64,000 bases of DNA from JBBROS01 sp965260935 (GTDB lineage Bacteria; Pseudomonadota; Alphaproteobacteria; Acetobacterales; Acetobacteraceae), in assembly GCA_965260935.1 (NCBI GenBank), contig OZ253374.1, forward strand, positions 124,001 through 188,000, given 5' to 3'. Position 1 is the first letter of the stretch. The number at the start of each line of letters is the position of its first letter. Below are positions 1 through 8,073 of this stretch, one piece after another. The notes beneath the pieces were generated by a model. That model was not told the origin of the DNA. It did no database searches and worked only from the letters and a program-made list of their open reading frames with translations. Both the position numbers and the translations under genes were made by a program.

Positions 1-1522
1 GGCTGCTCGCCGCCATGGCGCCCGCGCTGGTGCGCCCGGCCTTCAGCATGATGATCGGCTTCTTCTTCGACACCCGCGCGGCCACCTCGGCGAACGAGCG
101 CCCGTCCTTCAGGTCCTCGCAGTGCTGGGCGATGACGTGGGTGTCGTCGTCCTGCTCGAAGAAGGTGAGCAGGTCGTCCTCGTCGATGTCGGATTTGTTG
201 CCGAGGCCGACGATGGCCGACACGCCCATCTTGGCCGACCGGCTGAAGCCGATAATGGCCATGCCGATGCCGCCCGACTGCGAGCTCAGCGCGGCGTGGC
301 CCTTCACGTCGTAGGCGGTGCAGAACGTGGCGCACAGGTTCTTCGGCGTGTAATAGAAGCCGTAGATGTTCGGCCCCATCAGCCGCACGCCGTATTTCTG
401 GCCGATCTCCTGGATCTCGCGCTGTCCTTCCTCGTTCCCGGTCTCGGCGAAGCCCGACGGGATCAGCACGGCGCCGGGGATGCCCTTCTCTCCGACCTCG
501 GTCAGCGCGCCGGCGACAAACTTGGCCGGGATGGCAAATACGGCCACGTCGATGTTGCCCTCGACGTCCTTGACCGACTTGTAGGCCTTGTAGCCGAGGA
601 TCTCGCTCGCCTTGGGGTGGATCGGGTAAATTTTGCCCTGATAGCCGCCGTTGATGAGGTTCTTCATCACGGAGTTGCCGATCTTGCCGTCCTCGGCGCT
701 GGCGCCGACCACGGCCACGCTCTCGGGACGCATGATCTTGTTCATCGACTTGACGATGTCGGCCTCGGCGGGCCGGGCGCGGGCTGGGGCCGGGTTGAAG
801 TTGACGACGATGCGAACGTCGGCGGCGATGGCGCCGTCCTTGGTCGCGAACACCGGGTTGAGGTCCATCTCGGAGATTTCGGGGAAGTCGGTCACGAGCT
901 GGCTGACGCGCTCGATCAGGGCGGCGAGCGCCTCGCGGTTCACCGGGTCGCTGCCGCGGACGCCCTTGAGCATCTCGTGCGCCTGGATGCCGTCGAGCAT
1001 CGACAGCGCGTCCTCGTTGGAGGCGGGGGCGAGGCGAAAAGTGACGTCCTTCAGCACCTCAACAAGCACGCCGCCGAGGCCGAAGGCCACCAGCTTGCCG
1101 AAGCTGCCGTCGGTCACGGCGCCGACGATAACTTCTTGGCCGCCGGCCAGCATCTGCTGCACCTGGATGCCGACGATCTTGGCGTCGGCCTTGTAGTTCT
1201 TGGCGTTCTTGAGGATCGTCTCGTAGCCTTGCCGCACCTCGTCGGCGCTCTCGAGCCCAACCAGGACGCCGCCGGCCTCGGTCTTGTGCAGGATGTCGGG
1301 GCTGACGATCTTGAGCACGACCTTGCCCATAGTGGAGGCGAGCTTCACCGCTTCGTCCGCCGAACCGGCCACGCCTTCCTGCGGAACCGCGATGCCGTAG
1401 GCGTCGCAGACCAGCTTGCCTTCCGGGGCGGTCAGGCTGTCCCGGTTTTCCGACTTCACGCGATCGAGGATCTCGCGGACGGTCGACGCCCCGGCGTGAG
1501 TGTTCACTGCGGTATCAGGCAT
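1..1522 (-). CDS. NDP-forming acyl-CoA synthetase (ATP-grasp + CoA-binding), 3' part beyond the window
   Basis: The visible 507 residues start at an ATG preceded by TTAGGAGG and run off the window edge, so the C-terminus is missing. The N-terminal half reads as an ATP-grasp domain of the acetyl-CoA/succinyl-CoA ligase type (KVVLKIVSPDILHK; MDLNPVF). The second half begins a CoA-binding Rossmann segment (SVAVVGASAEDGKIG) followed by a succinyl-CoA ligase-like part (LSSQSGGIGMA). Enzymes of this family join an acid to CoA with ATP, giving ADP and phosphate. It is the last visible gene of the oxalate operon, 75 bp after oxlT. The likely job is activating oxalate, formate or another small acid to prime the CoA-transferase cycle; the substrate is inferred from context only. 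Confidence 0.85.
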   Translation of the reverse strand, partial: MPDTAVNTHAGASTVREILDRVKSENRDSLTAPEGKLVCDAYGIAVPQEGVAGSADEAVKLASTMGKVVLKIVSPDILHKTEAGGVLVGLESADEVRQGYETILKNAKNYKADAKIVGIQVQQMLAGGQEVIVGAVTDGSFGKLVAFGLGGVLVEVLKDVTFRLAPASNEDALSMLDGIQAHEMLKGVRGSDPVNREALAALIERVSQLVTDFPEISEMDLNPVFATKDGAIAADVRIVVNFNPAPARARPAEADIVKSMNKIMRPESVAVVGASAEDGKIGNSVMKNLINGGYQGKIYPIHPKASEILGYKAYKSVKDVEGNIDVAVFAIPAKFVAGALTEVGEKGIPGAVLIPSGFAETGNEEGQREIQEIGQKYGVRLMGPNIYGFYYTPKNLCATFCTAYDVKGHAALSSQSGGIGMAIIGFSRSAKMGVSAIVGLGNKSDIDEDDLLTFFEQDDDTHVIAQHCEDLKDGRSFAEVAARVSKKKPIIMLKAGRTSAGAMAASS

Positions 1523-1553
1523 GAGGCCTCCTAAGTTGCTTTCGAAAGGAAGT

Positions 1554-1577
1554 CGGGCGGCGATCGCTCGCCGCCCG
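1554..1577. other. Intercistronic hairpin between oxlT and the acyl-CoA synthetase gene
   Basis: A perfect 10-bp stem (CGGGCGGCGA with its complement) closes a TCGC loop. No T run follows on the transcribed minus strand, so it is more likely an mRNA-stabilising or attenuating structure than a full terminator. The downstream gene has its own strong ribosome binding site. Confidence 0.5.
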
Positions 1578-1597
1578 GTTCGAGATGGTGAGCGGGA

Positions 1598-2881
1598 CTA
1601 TTCCGCTGCGACCGCCGTGGTCCGCTCTGCTGGAGCGCCCCGGGCAATGAAGTTCGCCCGCATCGGTTTCAGCACGAACAAGGCCAGTATCGCTGCCAGA
1701 GCATTCATCCCGGCCGCCACAATAAAGGTCAGGTACCAGCTGCCGGACATGGTGGTCAGGATACTAGAGAACGGCACCACCAGCGCCGCGGTTCCCTTGG
1801 CCGTGTAAAGCAAGCCGGCATTCGTCGCCGCATACTTGGAGCCGAACGTGTCCGCGCAGGTGGAGGGGAACAAGCTGTAGATCTCGCCCCAGGCAAAGAA
1901 CACGAGACCAGTCAAGATCACGAATAGGAACGGATCCCGGCCGTATTGGCTCAGGAGATAGATGCCGACCGCTTCCATCGCGAAAGCGATGAACATCGTG
2001 TTCTCTCGCCCGATCTGGTCGCTCACCCAGCCGAAGAACGGCCTGGTGACGCCATTCAGCACCCGGTCGATCGTGGCCGCGAACGTCAACGCCGGAAGGG
2101 TGATGCCGAGTATGCTGACCGGCACGCTGCCGACGTTGAAGTCCTTGGCGATCGGCCCAAGCTGCGCCGTTGCCATCAAGCCGCCGGCGGCCATCAGGAC
2201 GAACATGAAGTAGAGCAAGTAGAACACCGGCTGGCTCAGCATCTCCTTCGGCGCGTAGTCACGCCGGTTGAGGATGACGTTCGCCACCGTCGGTACGTCG
2301 CCGGTCCGCGGAGCCCTCAGCGCCAGTCCGACCAGGATCACGATCAAGCCCTGGCCGATGCCGAAGTAGAAGAACGCCGCCTGGTAGCCCTGGCTCGCAA
2401 TCAAGGCCTGGATCGGGATCACCGTCAGCGCCGACCCGGCGCCGAAGCCCATCGCCGTGATGCCGGCGGCCAGGCCGCGGCGGTCCGGAAACCACTTCAG
2501 CGAGTTGCCGACGCAGGTGCCATAGACCGCGCCCGCGCCCGTGCCGCCGATGGCCGCCGCGACGTAAAGCATGGCCAGCGAGTCGGCATAGGAGTTCATC
2601 ACCCAGCCGATGCCGCAGAGCAGGCCACCGACCATCGTGACGATGCGCGGGCCGTACTTGTCGACGAACCAGCCCTCGATCGGGACCAGCCACGTTTCCG
2701 TCAGGATAAAGACAGTGAACGCGACCTGGATCGCCGACCGTTCCCACCCATGCTGCACCTGCATCGGGTTGACGAAGAACGTCCACCCATATTGCAAGTT
2801 GGCGATCATGCTCATGCAGATCACGCCAAATACGAGTTGAAGCCACCTGCCGCCGGACGGCTGAACCGCTCCTGCTTGCAT
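1598..2881 (-). CDS. oxlT: Oxalate:formate antiporter, MFS family
   Basis: The 427-residue product is a 12-helix major facilitator protein that should exchange extracellular oxalate for intracellular formate at the inner membrane. I place the start at the ATG preceded by GGAGGA with an 8-nt spacer; a longer frame reaches 2980 but adds a non-membrane leader. Family features include LQYGWTFFVNPMQ near the N-terminus, RPFFGWVSDQIGREN after helix 8, and GLLYTAKGTA in helix 11. The lysine there (about residue 362) lies where OxlT from Oxalobacter has its essential substrate-binding lysine. Its place between frc and the acyl-CoA synthetase gene fits oxalate uptake coupled to decarboxylation. Related MFS carriers for other dicarboxylates are the alternative. 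Confidence 0.9.
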   Translation of the reverse strand: MQAGAVQPSGGRWLQLVFGVICMSMIANLQYGWTFFVNPMQVQHGWERSAIQVAFTVFILTETWLVPIEGWFVDKYGPRIVTMVGGLLCGIGWVMNSYADSLAMLYVAAAIGGTGAGAVYGTCVGNSLKWFPDRRGLAAGITAMGFGAGSALTVIPIQALIASQGYQAAFFYFGIGQGLIVILVGLALRAPRTGDVPTVANVILNRRDYAPKEMLSQPVFYLLYFMFVLMAAGGLMATAQLGPIAKDFNVGSVPVSILGITLPALTFAATIDRVLNGVTRPFFGWVSDQIGRENTMFIAFAMEAVGIYLLSQYGRDPFLFVILTGLVFFAWGEIYSLFPSTCADTFGSKYAATNAGLLYTAKGTAALVVPFSSILTTMSGSWYLTFIVAAGMNALAAILALFVLKPMRANFIARGAPAERTTAVAAE

Positions 2882-2947
2882 AGATCCGTTCCTCCAGTAA
2901 TGCCCAGTCCCTCTAAGGGGCGTAGATATCGCTATGGCCGGGCCGTT

Positions 2948-2974
2948 CGGGCCGGATCCCAATGACCCGGCCCG
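2948..2974. other. Intercistronic hairpin between frc and oxlT
   Basis: An 8-bp perfect stem (CGGGCCGG / CCGGCCCG) surrounds an 11-nt loop in the gap after frc. It has no following T tract. Together with the hairpin at 1554 it suggests differential stability of the oxalate operon mRNA segments. Confidence 0.4.
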
Positions 2975-2989
2975 TCTCAACGCACTCCT

Positions 2990-4261
2990 TTATTCGGCAG
3001 CAATCCGGGCCGGCTCGCCGACCGCCCCGGATTGCTGGATCGCTGCGATCCGCTCCGCATCGAATTGCAGCACGTCGCGCAGGATTTCCTCGGTATGCTC
3101 GCCCAGCAGCGGCGAGCGCTTCACCTCGCTCGGGCTGTCCGACAGCTTGATCGGGTTGCCGACCGTCAGGTACTTGCCGCGCTTGGGATGATCGACCTCG
3201 ACCAGCGTGCCCGTCTTGAACAGGCTCTGGTCCTCGGCGATCTCCTTCATCGACAGGATCGGGCCGCACGGGATGTCGTGCTTGTTCAACTCCTCCATGG
3301 CCTCGAACTTCGTCTTGGTCATGGTCCACTGCTCGATCATGTCGAAGATCGACTTCAGCTTCGGCAGCCGCGCCGCGGGCTTCGCGTACTCGGGGTCGGT
3401 TTTCCACTCCGGCTTGCCGATCACGTCGCAGACCGCGCCCCATACGGGCGCCTGGGTGATGAAGTAGATGTAGGCGTTCGGATCGGTCTCGTAGCCCTTG
3501 CACTTCAGGATCCAGCCCGGCTGGCCGCCGCCGGACGCGTTGCCGGCCCGCGGCACCGCCTCGCCGAACGGCGTGTCCGGGAATTGCGGGTATTCCTTGA
3601 GCGGCCCGTGCGCCAAACGCTGCTGGTCACGCAGCTTGACCCGGCACAGGTTCAGCACCCCGTCCTGCATCGCCGCGTCGACCTTCTGCCCGCGGCCGCT
3701 GACCGTCCGCTGATACAGCGCCGTCACGATGCCCAGGGCAAGGTGCAGCCCGGTCCCGCTGTCGCCGATCTGCGCGCCCGTGACCAGCGGCGGGCCGTCG
3801 TCGAACCCGGTCGTGCTGGCAGCCCCCCCCGCGCACTGCGCCACGTTCTCATAAACCTTGCAGTCCTGGAACGGACCCGGCCCGAAGCCCTTGATTGAAG
3901 CAAGGATCATCTTCGGGTTAAGCTCCTGGATCCGCGCCCAGGTGAACCCCATCCGGTCAAGCGCGCCGGGTGCGAAATTCTCCACCATCACGTCGCAGGC
4001 GCGGACCAGCTCCTCCAGGACCTTCTTGCCCTCGGGGTTCTTGCTGTCCAGCGTGATGCTGCGCTTGTTGCTGTTCAGCATCGTGAAGTAAAGGCTGTCC
4101 GCGTCCGGCACGTCCTGCAACTGGCCGCGGGTGATGTCCCCCACGCCGGGCCGCTCGACCTTGATCACGTCCGCGCCGAACCAGGCGAGGAGTTGGGTGC
4201 AGGTGGGGCCTGATTGCACGTGGGTGAAATCGAGGATCTTGACGCCTTCGAGGGCTTTCAT
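2990..4261 (-). CDS. frc: Formyl-CoA:oxalate CoA-transferase
   Basis: This class III CoA-transferase (423 residues; the family is about 428) moves CoA from formyl-CoA to oxalate, feeding oxalyl-CoA to Oxc. The catalytic aspartate is visible in GAQIGDSGTG (about residue 167; Asp169 in the Oxalobacter enzyme), and the early HVQSGP segment carries the conserved glutamine. The ATG follows AAAGGAG with a 7-nt spacer. It lies 24 bp downstream of oxc in the same orientation, so the two are clearly co-transcribed. The protein is cytoplasmic and expected to form the interlocked dimer typical of the family. Assignment to Frc rather than another class III transferase rests on the motif match and the oxc neighbour. 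Confidence 0.93.
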   Translation of the reverse strand: MKALEGVKILDFTHVQSGPTCTQLLAWFGADVIKVERPGVGDITRGQLQDVPDADSLYFTMLNSNKRSITLDSKNPEGKKVLEELVRACDVMVENFAPGALDRMGFTWARIQELNPKMILASIKGFGPGPFQDCKVYENVAQCAGGAASTTGFDDGPPLVTGAQIGDSGTGLHLALGIVTALYQRTVSGRGQKVDAAMQDGVLNLCRVKLRDQQRLAHGPLKEYPQFPDTPFGEAVPRAGNASGGGQPGWILKCKGYETDPNAYIYFITQAPVWGAVCDVIGKPEWKTDPEYAKPAARLPKLKSIFDMIEQWTMTKTKFEAMEELNKHDIPCGPILSMKEIAEDQSLFKTGTLVEVDHPKRGKYLTVGNPIKLSDSPSEVKRSPLLGEHTEEILRDVLQFDAERIAAIQQSGAVGEPARIAAE

Positions 4262-4285
4262 GGCTTCGCTCCTTTCATGAGGGGT

Positions 4286-6034
4286 TTACTGCTTCTTCTT
4301 GAGCGCGCTTTGCGGGTTGAGGCTGCCGATGTTGCCGCTCTCGCTGCCGGCGGCCGGGTCGATGACGGCGTTGACAAGGGTCGGCCTGCCGGAATCCATG
4401 GCTTCGTTGACGGCGCGCTTCAGCTCGTCGGGCGAAGTGACGTTGACGCCCTTGCCGCCGAACGCCTCCATCATCTTGTCGTAGCGGGCATCCTGGACAA
4501 AGACGGTGGTCGCCGCGTCCTCGCCGTTCGGGTTGACGTCCGTGCCGCGGTAGATGCCGTTGTTGTTGAACACGACGATGCAGACCGGCAGGTTGTAACG
4601 GCAGATGGTCTCGACCTCCATGCCGCAGAAGCCGAACGCGCTGTCGCCCTCGATCGCCAGCACGGGTTTGCCGGTCTCGACCGCGGCCGCGATCGCCGAG
4701 CCCATGCCGACTCCCATGTTGCCCCAGGTGCCGACATCCAGCCGGTGCCGCGGCTGATACATGTCGATGATGCCGCGGGCGAGGTCGAGCGTGTTGGCCC
4801 CCTCGTTGACCAGCATCGCGTCCGGGCGCTCGGCCACGATCGCCCGCAACGCCCCGAGCGCGCCGTGGAAGTTCATCGGCGACGCGTTGCTCATCAGCTT
4901 CGGCGCCATCTTGGCGATGTTCGACTCCTTCTTGGACGTGACCATCTGGATCCAATCCGCCGGGGGCTTCTGCCAGTTGCCGCCCATCTCCTTCAGCAGG
5001 GCGGACACGCAGGAGCCGACGTCGCCCACCAGCGGCGCCGCGATCTCGACGTTGCTGTCCATCTCGCGCGGCTCGATGTCGATCTGGATGAACTTCTTGC
5101 CCCCGGCCGGACCCCACTGCTTGCCCTTGCCGTGCGACAATAACCAGTTGAGCCGCGCGCCGATCAGCATCACGACGTCAGATTCCTTCAGCACCGTTGA
5201 ACGCGCGGCGCCGGCGGAAAGCGGGTGCGTGTCGGGCAGGATGCCCTTGCCCATGCTCATCGGCACGTAGGGGATGCCGGTCGTCTCAATGAACGTCTTG
5301 AGTTCCTCGTCGGCCTGCGCATAGGCGGCGCCCTTGCCGAGGATGACCAGGGGGCGCTTGGCGCTTTTCAGCAGGTCGATCGCGCGCTTGACGGCGTCGG
5401 GCGCGGGAAGCTGCGCCGGCGCCGGGTCGATCACCTTGATAAGCGACCGAGCCCCGGCTTCCGCGTCCATCACCTGCGAGAACAGCTTGGCCGGCAGGTC
5501 GAGATAGACCCCGCCGGGACGCCCGGAAAGCGCCGCCCGGATGGCGCGGGCAACGCCGATGCCGATGTCGGCGGCGTGCAGCACGCGGAAAGCGGCCTTG
5601 CAGAGCGGCTTGGCGATGGCGAGCTGGTCCATCTCCTCATAGTCGCCCTGCTGCAGGTCGACGACCTCGCGCTCGGAGGAGCCGCTGATCAGGATCATCG
5701 GAAAGCAGTTGGTGTTGGCGTTGGCAAGTGCCGTGAGGCCGTTGAGGAAGCCGGGGGCGGAGACGGTCAGGCAGATGCCGGGCATTTTGGTGAGGAAGCC
5801 GGCGACGCCCGCGGCATGGCCCGCGTTCTGCTCGTGGCGGAAGGAGAACACGCGCATCCCTTCGGCCTGCATCATCCGTCCCAGGTCGGTGATCGGGATG
5901 CCCGGCACGCCATAGACGTTTGTGATGCCGTTGAGCTTCAAGGCATCGATGAGCAGGTGGAATCCGTCGGTCAGCTCGCGCTCGGTCCCGGCGTCGGCTT
6001 GGTCGTGCGTTTGGAGGTCAATGGCAGCAGACAT
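4286..6034 (-). CDS. oxc: Oxalyl-CoA decarboxylase
   Basis: A thiamine-diphosphate enzyme of 582 residues that converts oxalyl-CoA to formyl-CoA and CO2. The ThDP-binding signature runs from GDSAFGF (about 463) to VVFNNN (about 492), and the cofactor-activating glutamate sits in FRHEQN (Glu68). The ATG at 6034 is chosen because GGAG lies 8 nt upstream; the open frame extends about 90 codons further but that part is low-complexity Arg/His-rich and out of character. It is the first catabolic gene after the regulator (17 bp gap), and frc follows. Expected to be a cytoplasmic tetramer. Confidence 0.94.
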   Translation of the reverse strand: MSAAIDLQTHDQADAGTERELTDGFHLLIDALKLNGITNVYGVPGIPITDLGRMMQAEGMRVFSFRHEQNAGHAAGVAGFLTKMPGICLTVSAPGFLNGLTALANANTNCFPMILISGSSEREVVDLQQGDYEEMDQLAIAKPLCKAAFRVLHAADIGIGVARAIRAALSGRPGGVYLDLPAKLFSQVMDAEAGARSLIKVIDPAPAQLPAPDAVKRAIDLLKSAKRPLVILGKGAAYAQADEELKTFIETTGIPYVPMSMGKGILPDTHPLSAGAARSTVLKESDVVMLIGARLNWLLSHGKGKQWGPAGGKKFIQIDIEPREMDSNVEIAAPLVGDVGSCVSALLKEMGGNWQKPPADWIQMVTSKKESNIAKMAPKLMSNASPMNFHGALGALRAIVAERPDAMLVNEGANTLDLARGIIDMYQPRHRLDVGTWGNMGVGMGSAIAAAVETGKPVLAIEGDSAFGFCGMEVETICRYNLPVCIVVFNNNGIYRGTDVNPNGEDAATTVFVQDARYDKMMEAFGGKGVNVTSPDELKRAVNEAMDSGRPTLVNAVIDPAAGSESGNIGSLNPQSALKKKQ

Positions 6035-6051
6035 TCGGCGTCTCCTTCGGT

Positions 6052-6759
6052 TCAGGCTTGTCGGGCGGCGTCGAGCAGGCCGCCATGGGTTTCGATGTGC
6101 TTGGCCAGGCCAAGGGTGTGCTCGCGCACGAGCCGCTCGGCCAGGTCGGCGTCCCTCGCCTCGAGCGCGGCGATGATGGCGAGGTGGTCGGCCATGCCGC
6201 GGCGGGCGCGATCGTCCTGCATCATGGTCACGGCGCGGACCGCCCGCATGTGGGCGAAGAGCGTGTCGGTCAGCTCGGACATTAAAGCAACGCCGCCCAT
6301 GCACACGATGGCCTTGTGGAAAGCCATGTTGGCCTGCGAGTATTCGTGCAGATGGGCGGCCGGGTCGGCTTCATGGTCGGCGAACAAGCGGCGCAGCTGC
6401 GCGATCTGCTCGTCCGAGGCCTCGCCGGCGGCGAACCGGGCGGCCAGGCTCTCCACCGCCGCCCAGACCTTGACCATGGCGACGATCTCGTCCTTGGATT
6501 TGCGCACCACGAACACGCCACGCCGCGGGACGGAGCGCACCAGCCCTTCCTGCTCAAGATAGCCGAGGGCTTCGCGGATCGGCGTCCGGCTGACGCCCAG
6601 CTCGCGTCCGAGGCGGCGTTCGTCGAGCCGCAGCTCCTCGCCGTTGCCATAAATATCCATGTTCATGATCGCCTGCCGGATCGCATCCGCCGCGAGCCGC
6701 CGCAGTCCTGCGCCCATGTCGAGCGGACGAAGGTTGAGAATGGAGGAGGGCTCGGTCAA
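6052..6759 (-). CDS. GntR-family (FadR/FCD) transcriptional regulator of the oxalate operon
   Basis: The product has an N-terminal winged helix (about 20-85; LGVSRTPIREAL is the recognition part) and a C-terminal FCD ligand domain with conserved histidines (HKAIV, DHLAII, REHTLG). It is the promoter-proximal gene of the oxalate operon, 17 bp before oxc, so autoregulation plus control of oxc-frc-oxlT is likely. The frame opens at a TTG at 6759; an ATG at 6717 would shorten it by 14 residues, and neither has a strong ribosome binding site. The effector is probably oxalate or a CoA ester of the pathway (inference). Confidence 0.88.
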   Translation of the reverse strand: MTEPSSILNLRPLDMGAGLRRLAADAIRQAIMNMDIYGNGEELRLDERRLGRELGVSRTPIREALGYLEQEGLVRSVPRRGVFVVRKSKDEIVAMVKVWAAVESLAARFAAGEASDEQIAQLRRLFADHEADPAAHLHEYSQANMAFHKAIVCMGGVALMSELTDTLFAHMRAVRAVTMMQDDRARRGMADHLAIIAALEARDADLAERLVREHTLGLAKHIETHGGLLDAARQA

Positions 6760-6837
6760 GCGCGGCGGTCCCCGGCGGCTGAAGCAGTCATTGCGCCCTC
6801 CTGGGCTGGTGTATTGAACGGTTAGTCGCGTTGTATT

Positions 6838-6847
6838 TGGTATACCA
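6838..6847. promoter_or_regulatory. Candidate operator for the GntR-type regulator
   Basis: TGGTATACCA is a perfect 10-bp palindrome 78 bp upstream of the regulator start. It matches the general TGGT...ACCA layout known for FCD-type GntR operators. On the minus strand it lies between a -35-like TTGTGA (6859-6854) and a weak -10-like TACAAC (6835-6830, 18-nt spacer). A protein bound here would block transcription of the regulator-oxalate operon. Confidence 0.5.
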
Positions 6848-6956
6848 TTCTGTTCACAAGCCAGAATCGTCGCTGCAACGCACCATTAACGGCGATAGCG
6901 CCGGGAAACCTCGGCCCGCGCGACCGTTGAGATCGTCAGTTGTTAAGGAGCAGTTC

Positions 6957-7292
6957 ATGGCAGACGAACTTTATCAGTCGGATGGCATCGGCGGGCGTCA
7001 CGCGGCGGCGCGGCAAACGGCCGAGCGGGCAATCAAGGCCCAGGCGGCAGGCGACGACGAGGAAGCAGGCCGGCTGTTCGACGAAGCGGCCCGGATCGAT
7101 CCGGACGCCGTCTCCGCCGTTCTGGCCGAGCGCGCCGGCGACCCGCGCGACAGCGCAACCGGCATGGACGCCGAGGCGCAGGACGATGCCGAGATCGCGG
7201 GCATGTCGCGCACGGTGGAGCCGGGTTTGGACGCGCCGTCCCGCAGCGGCGTAACGGGGGCCGGCAGCGGCGCGGATCGGCAAGGCACTTAA
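6957..7292 (+). CDS. Small acidic hypothetical protein
   Basis: A 111-residue protein with ATG preceded by AAGGAG at 6 nt. It is rich in Ala, Asp and Glu, predicted helical over residues 15-60 (AERAIKAQAAGDDEEAGRLFDEAARIDPDAV, read here only as a TPR-like helix pair) and apparently disordered after that. There is no signal peptide or membrane segment. It is divergent from the oxalate regulator and lies 323 bp before the acyl carrier protein gene, so it belongs clearly to neither cluster. I do not recognise a family. Confidence 0.65.
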   Translation: MADELYQSDGIGGRHAAARQTAERAIKAQAAGDDEEAGRLFDEAARIDPDAVSAVLAERAGDPRDSATGMDAEAQDDAEIAGMSRTVEPGLDAPSRSGVTGAGSGADRQGT

Positions 7293-7581
7293 CGCATCAG
7301 CAATAAGCACGCCGGCGCGTCATGAACATTGAGGTCTGGTTGAAGCGGAGCCTTCCACGCAAGACTGGATTCCAACGTCGCTTTATAAACCCCGTGCGCC
7401 CGGAAGCTTCGTTGCCCGCCGGTGCGTCATAACCCGTCAACTCAAATCTTGCCCCGGCGCATTACCGGCGCGGCACCCCCCCAGCCGGAGGATCGCCGCA
7501 GGTCTCCCGAACCGCCCGCCGTCGCCCAAAACGGCCGCCGCTCGCCTAAAGCGCGCAACTGTGCCATCTTCCATCGTCATG

Positions 7582-7587
7582 TACAAT
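7582..7587 (+). promoter_or_regulatory. -10-like box ahead of the acp-spt genes; rest of 7293-7615 is non-coding
   Basis: TACAAT lies 29 nt before the GTG of the acyl carrier protein gene, giving a predicted start near 7594 and a 22-nt leader containing GGGAAAGG. No convincing -35 is visible. In the remainder of the 323-bp gap I see no gene and no clear terminator. Confidence 0.35.
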
Positions 7588-7615
7588 GCTAACCACGCAG
7601 GGAAAGGCACGCTGA

Positions 7616-7909
7616 GTGACGCTAAGCGAGCAGGAAATCATCGGCAGGATCAACGGAGTGTTCCATTCACTCCAGGACCAATCGATGAAACCGGTGCCGA
7701 CCGTCTCCGCAAGCACGAACATCGTGCAGGACCTCGATCTTGACTCGGTTGCGGTCATGGATTTCGTGATGGCCGTGGAAACCGAGTTCAATATCGTGGT
7801 CTCGGTCGAGACGATATCGGAAATCAGGACGGTCGGCGAACTGGCCAGCGTCATTTCCTCGCTGCTCGCCGCACCGTCAGGTGACCCAGCCCTTACGACC
7901 GCCGCGTAA
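7616..7909 (+). CDS. Acyl carrier protein dedicated to sphingolipid synthesis
   Basis: A 97-residue four-helix carrier protein. The phosphopantetheine-attachment serine is Ser44 in DLDLDSVAVMDF. Translation starts at GTG. It sits immediately upstream of serine palmitoyltransferase, as in other alphaproteobacterial sphingolipid loci where this carrier (separate from housekeeping AcpP) delivers the long-chain acyl group. The acyl group is probably loaded by the fatty acyl-AMP ligase at 17298 and consumed by the synthase at 8074. The low similarity to AcpP around the DSL motif (DSV here) supports a specialised role. Confidence 0.88.
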   Translation: MTLSEQEIIGRINGVFHSLQDQSMKPVPTVSASTNIVQDLDLDSVAVMDFVMAVETEFNIVVSVETISEIRTVGELASVISSLLAAPSGDPALTTAA

Positions 7910-7947
7910 AGGCCCGTTCGGCAACAACCGCTGCAACCCCCGATCAG

Positions 7948-7983
7948 GCCGGCAAAGCTGCCTGGCAAGGCAGCTTTGCCGGC
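7948..7983. other. Perfect 15-bp hairpin between the acp and spt genes
   Basis: Arms of 15 nt (GCCGGCAAAGCTGCC and complement) flank a TGGCAA loop. No T run follows, so it is unlikely to be a strong intrinsic terminator. Its right arm is the start of a dispersed repeat also found near 19973 and 27617. It could set the ratio of carrier protein to synthase by partial attenuation or RNA stability. Confidence 0.6.
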
Positions 7984-8017
7984 GTGTTGCAGCGCATGCT
8001 GCCGATGCCGCTCTGAG
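7966..8017 (+). repeat. Dispersed palindromic repeat, copy A
   Basis: This about 52-nt copy shares the core GCAGCTTTGCCGGCGTG and a downstream CTGCCG...GC...CT block with copies B (19973-20027) and C (27617-27672, minus strand). All three lie between genes. Copy A differs from the others in the middle (GCAGCGCATG). Confidence 0.55.
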
Positions 8018-8073
8018 CGAAGACGCCTCGGGGGCTGGGCACGACAATCAAGAACAGGAAGTAGGCACCCGCA

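Noticed and set aside
4286..6304. Extended 672-residue version of oxalyl-CoA decarboxylase
   Set aside because: The extra 90 residues overlap the regulator gene, are Arg/His-rich and lie upstream of a good ribosome binding site at 6034.
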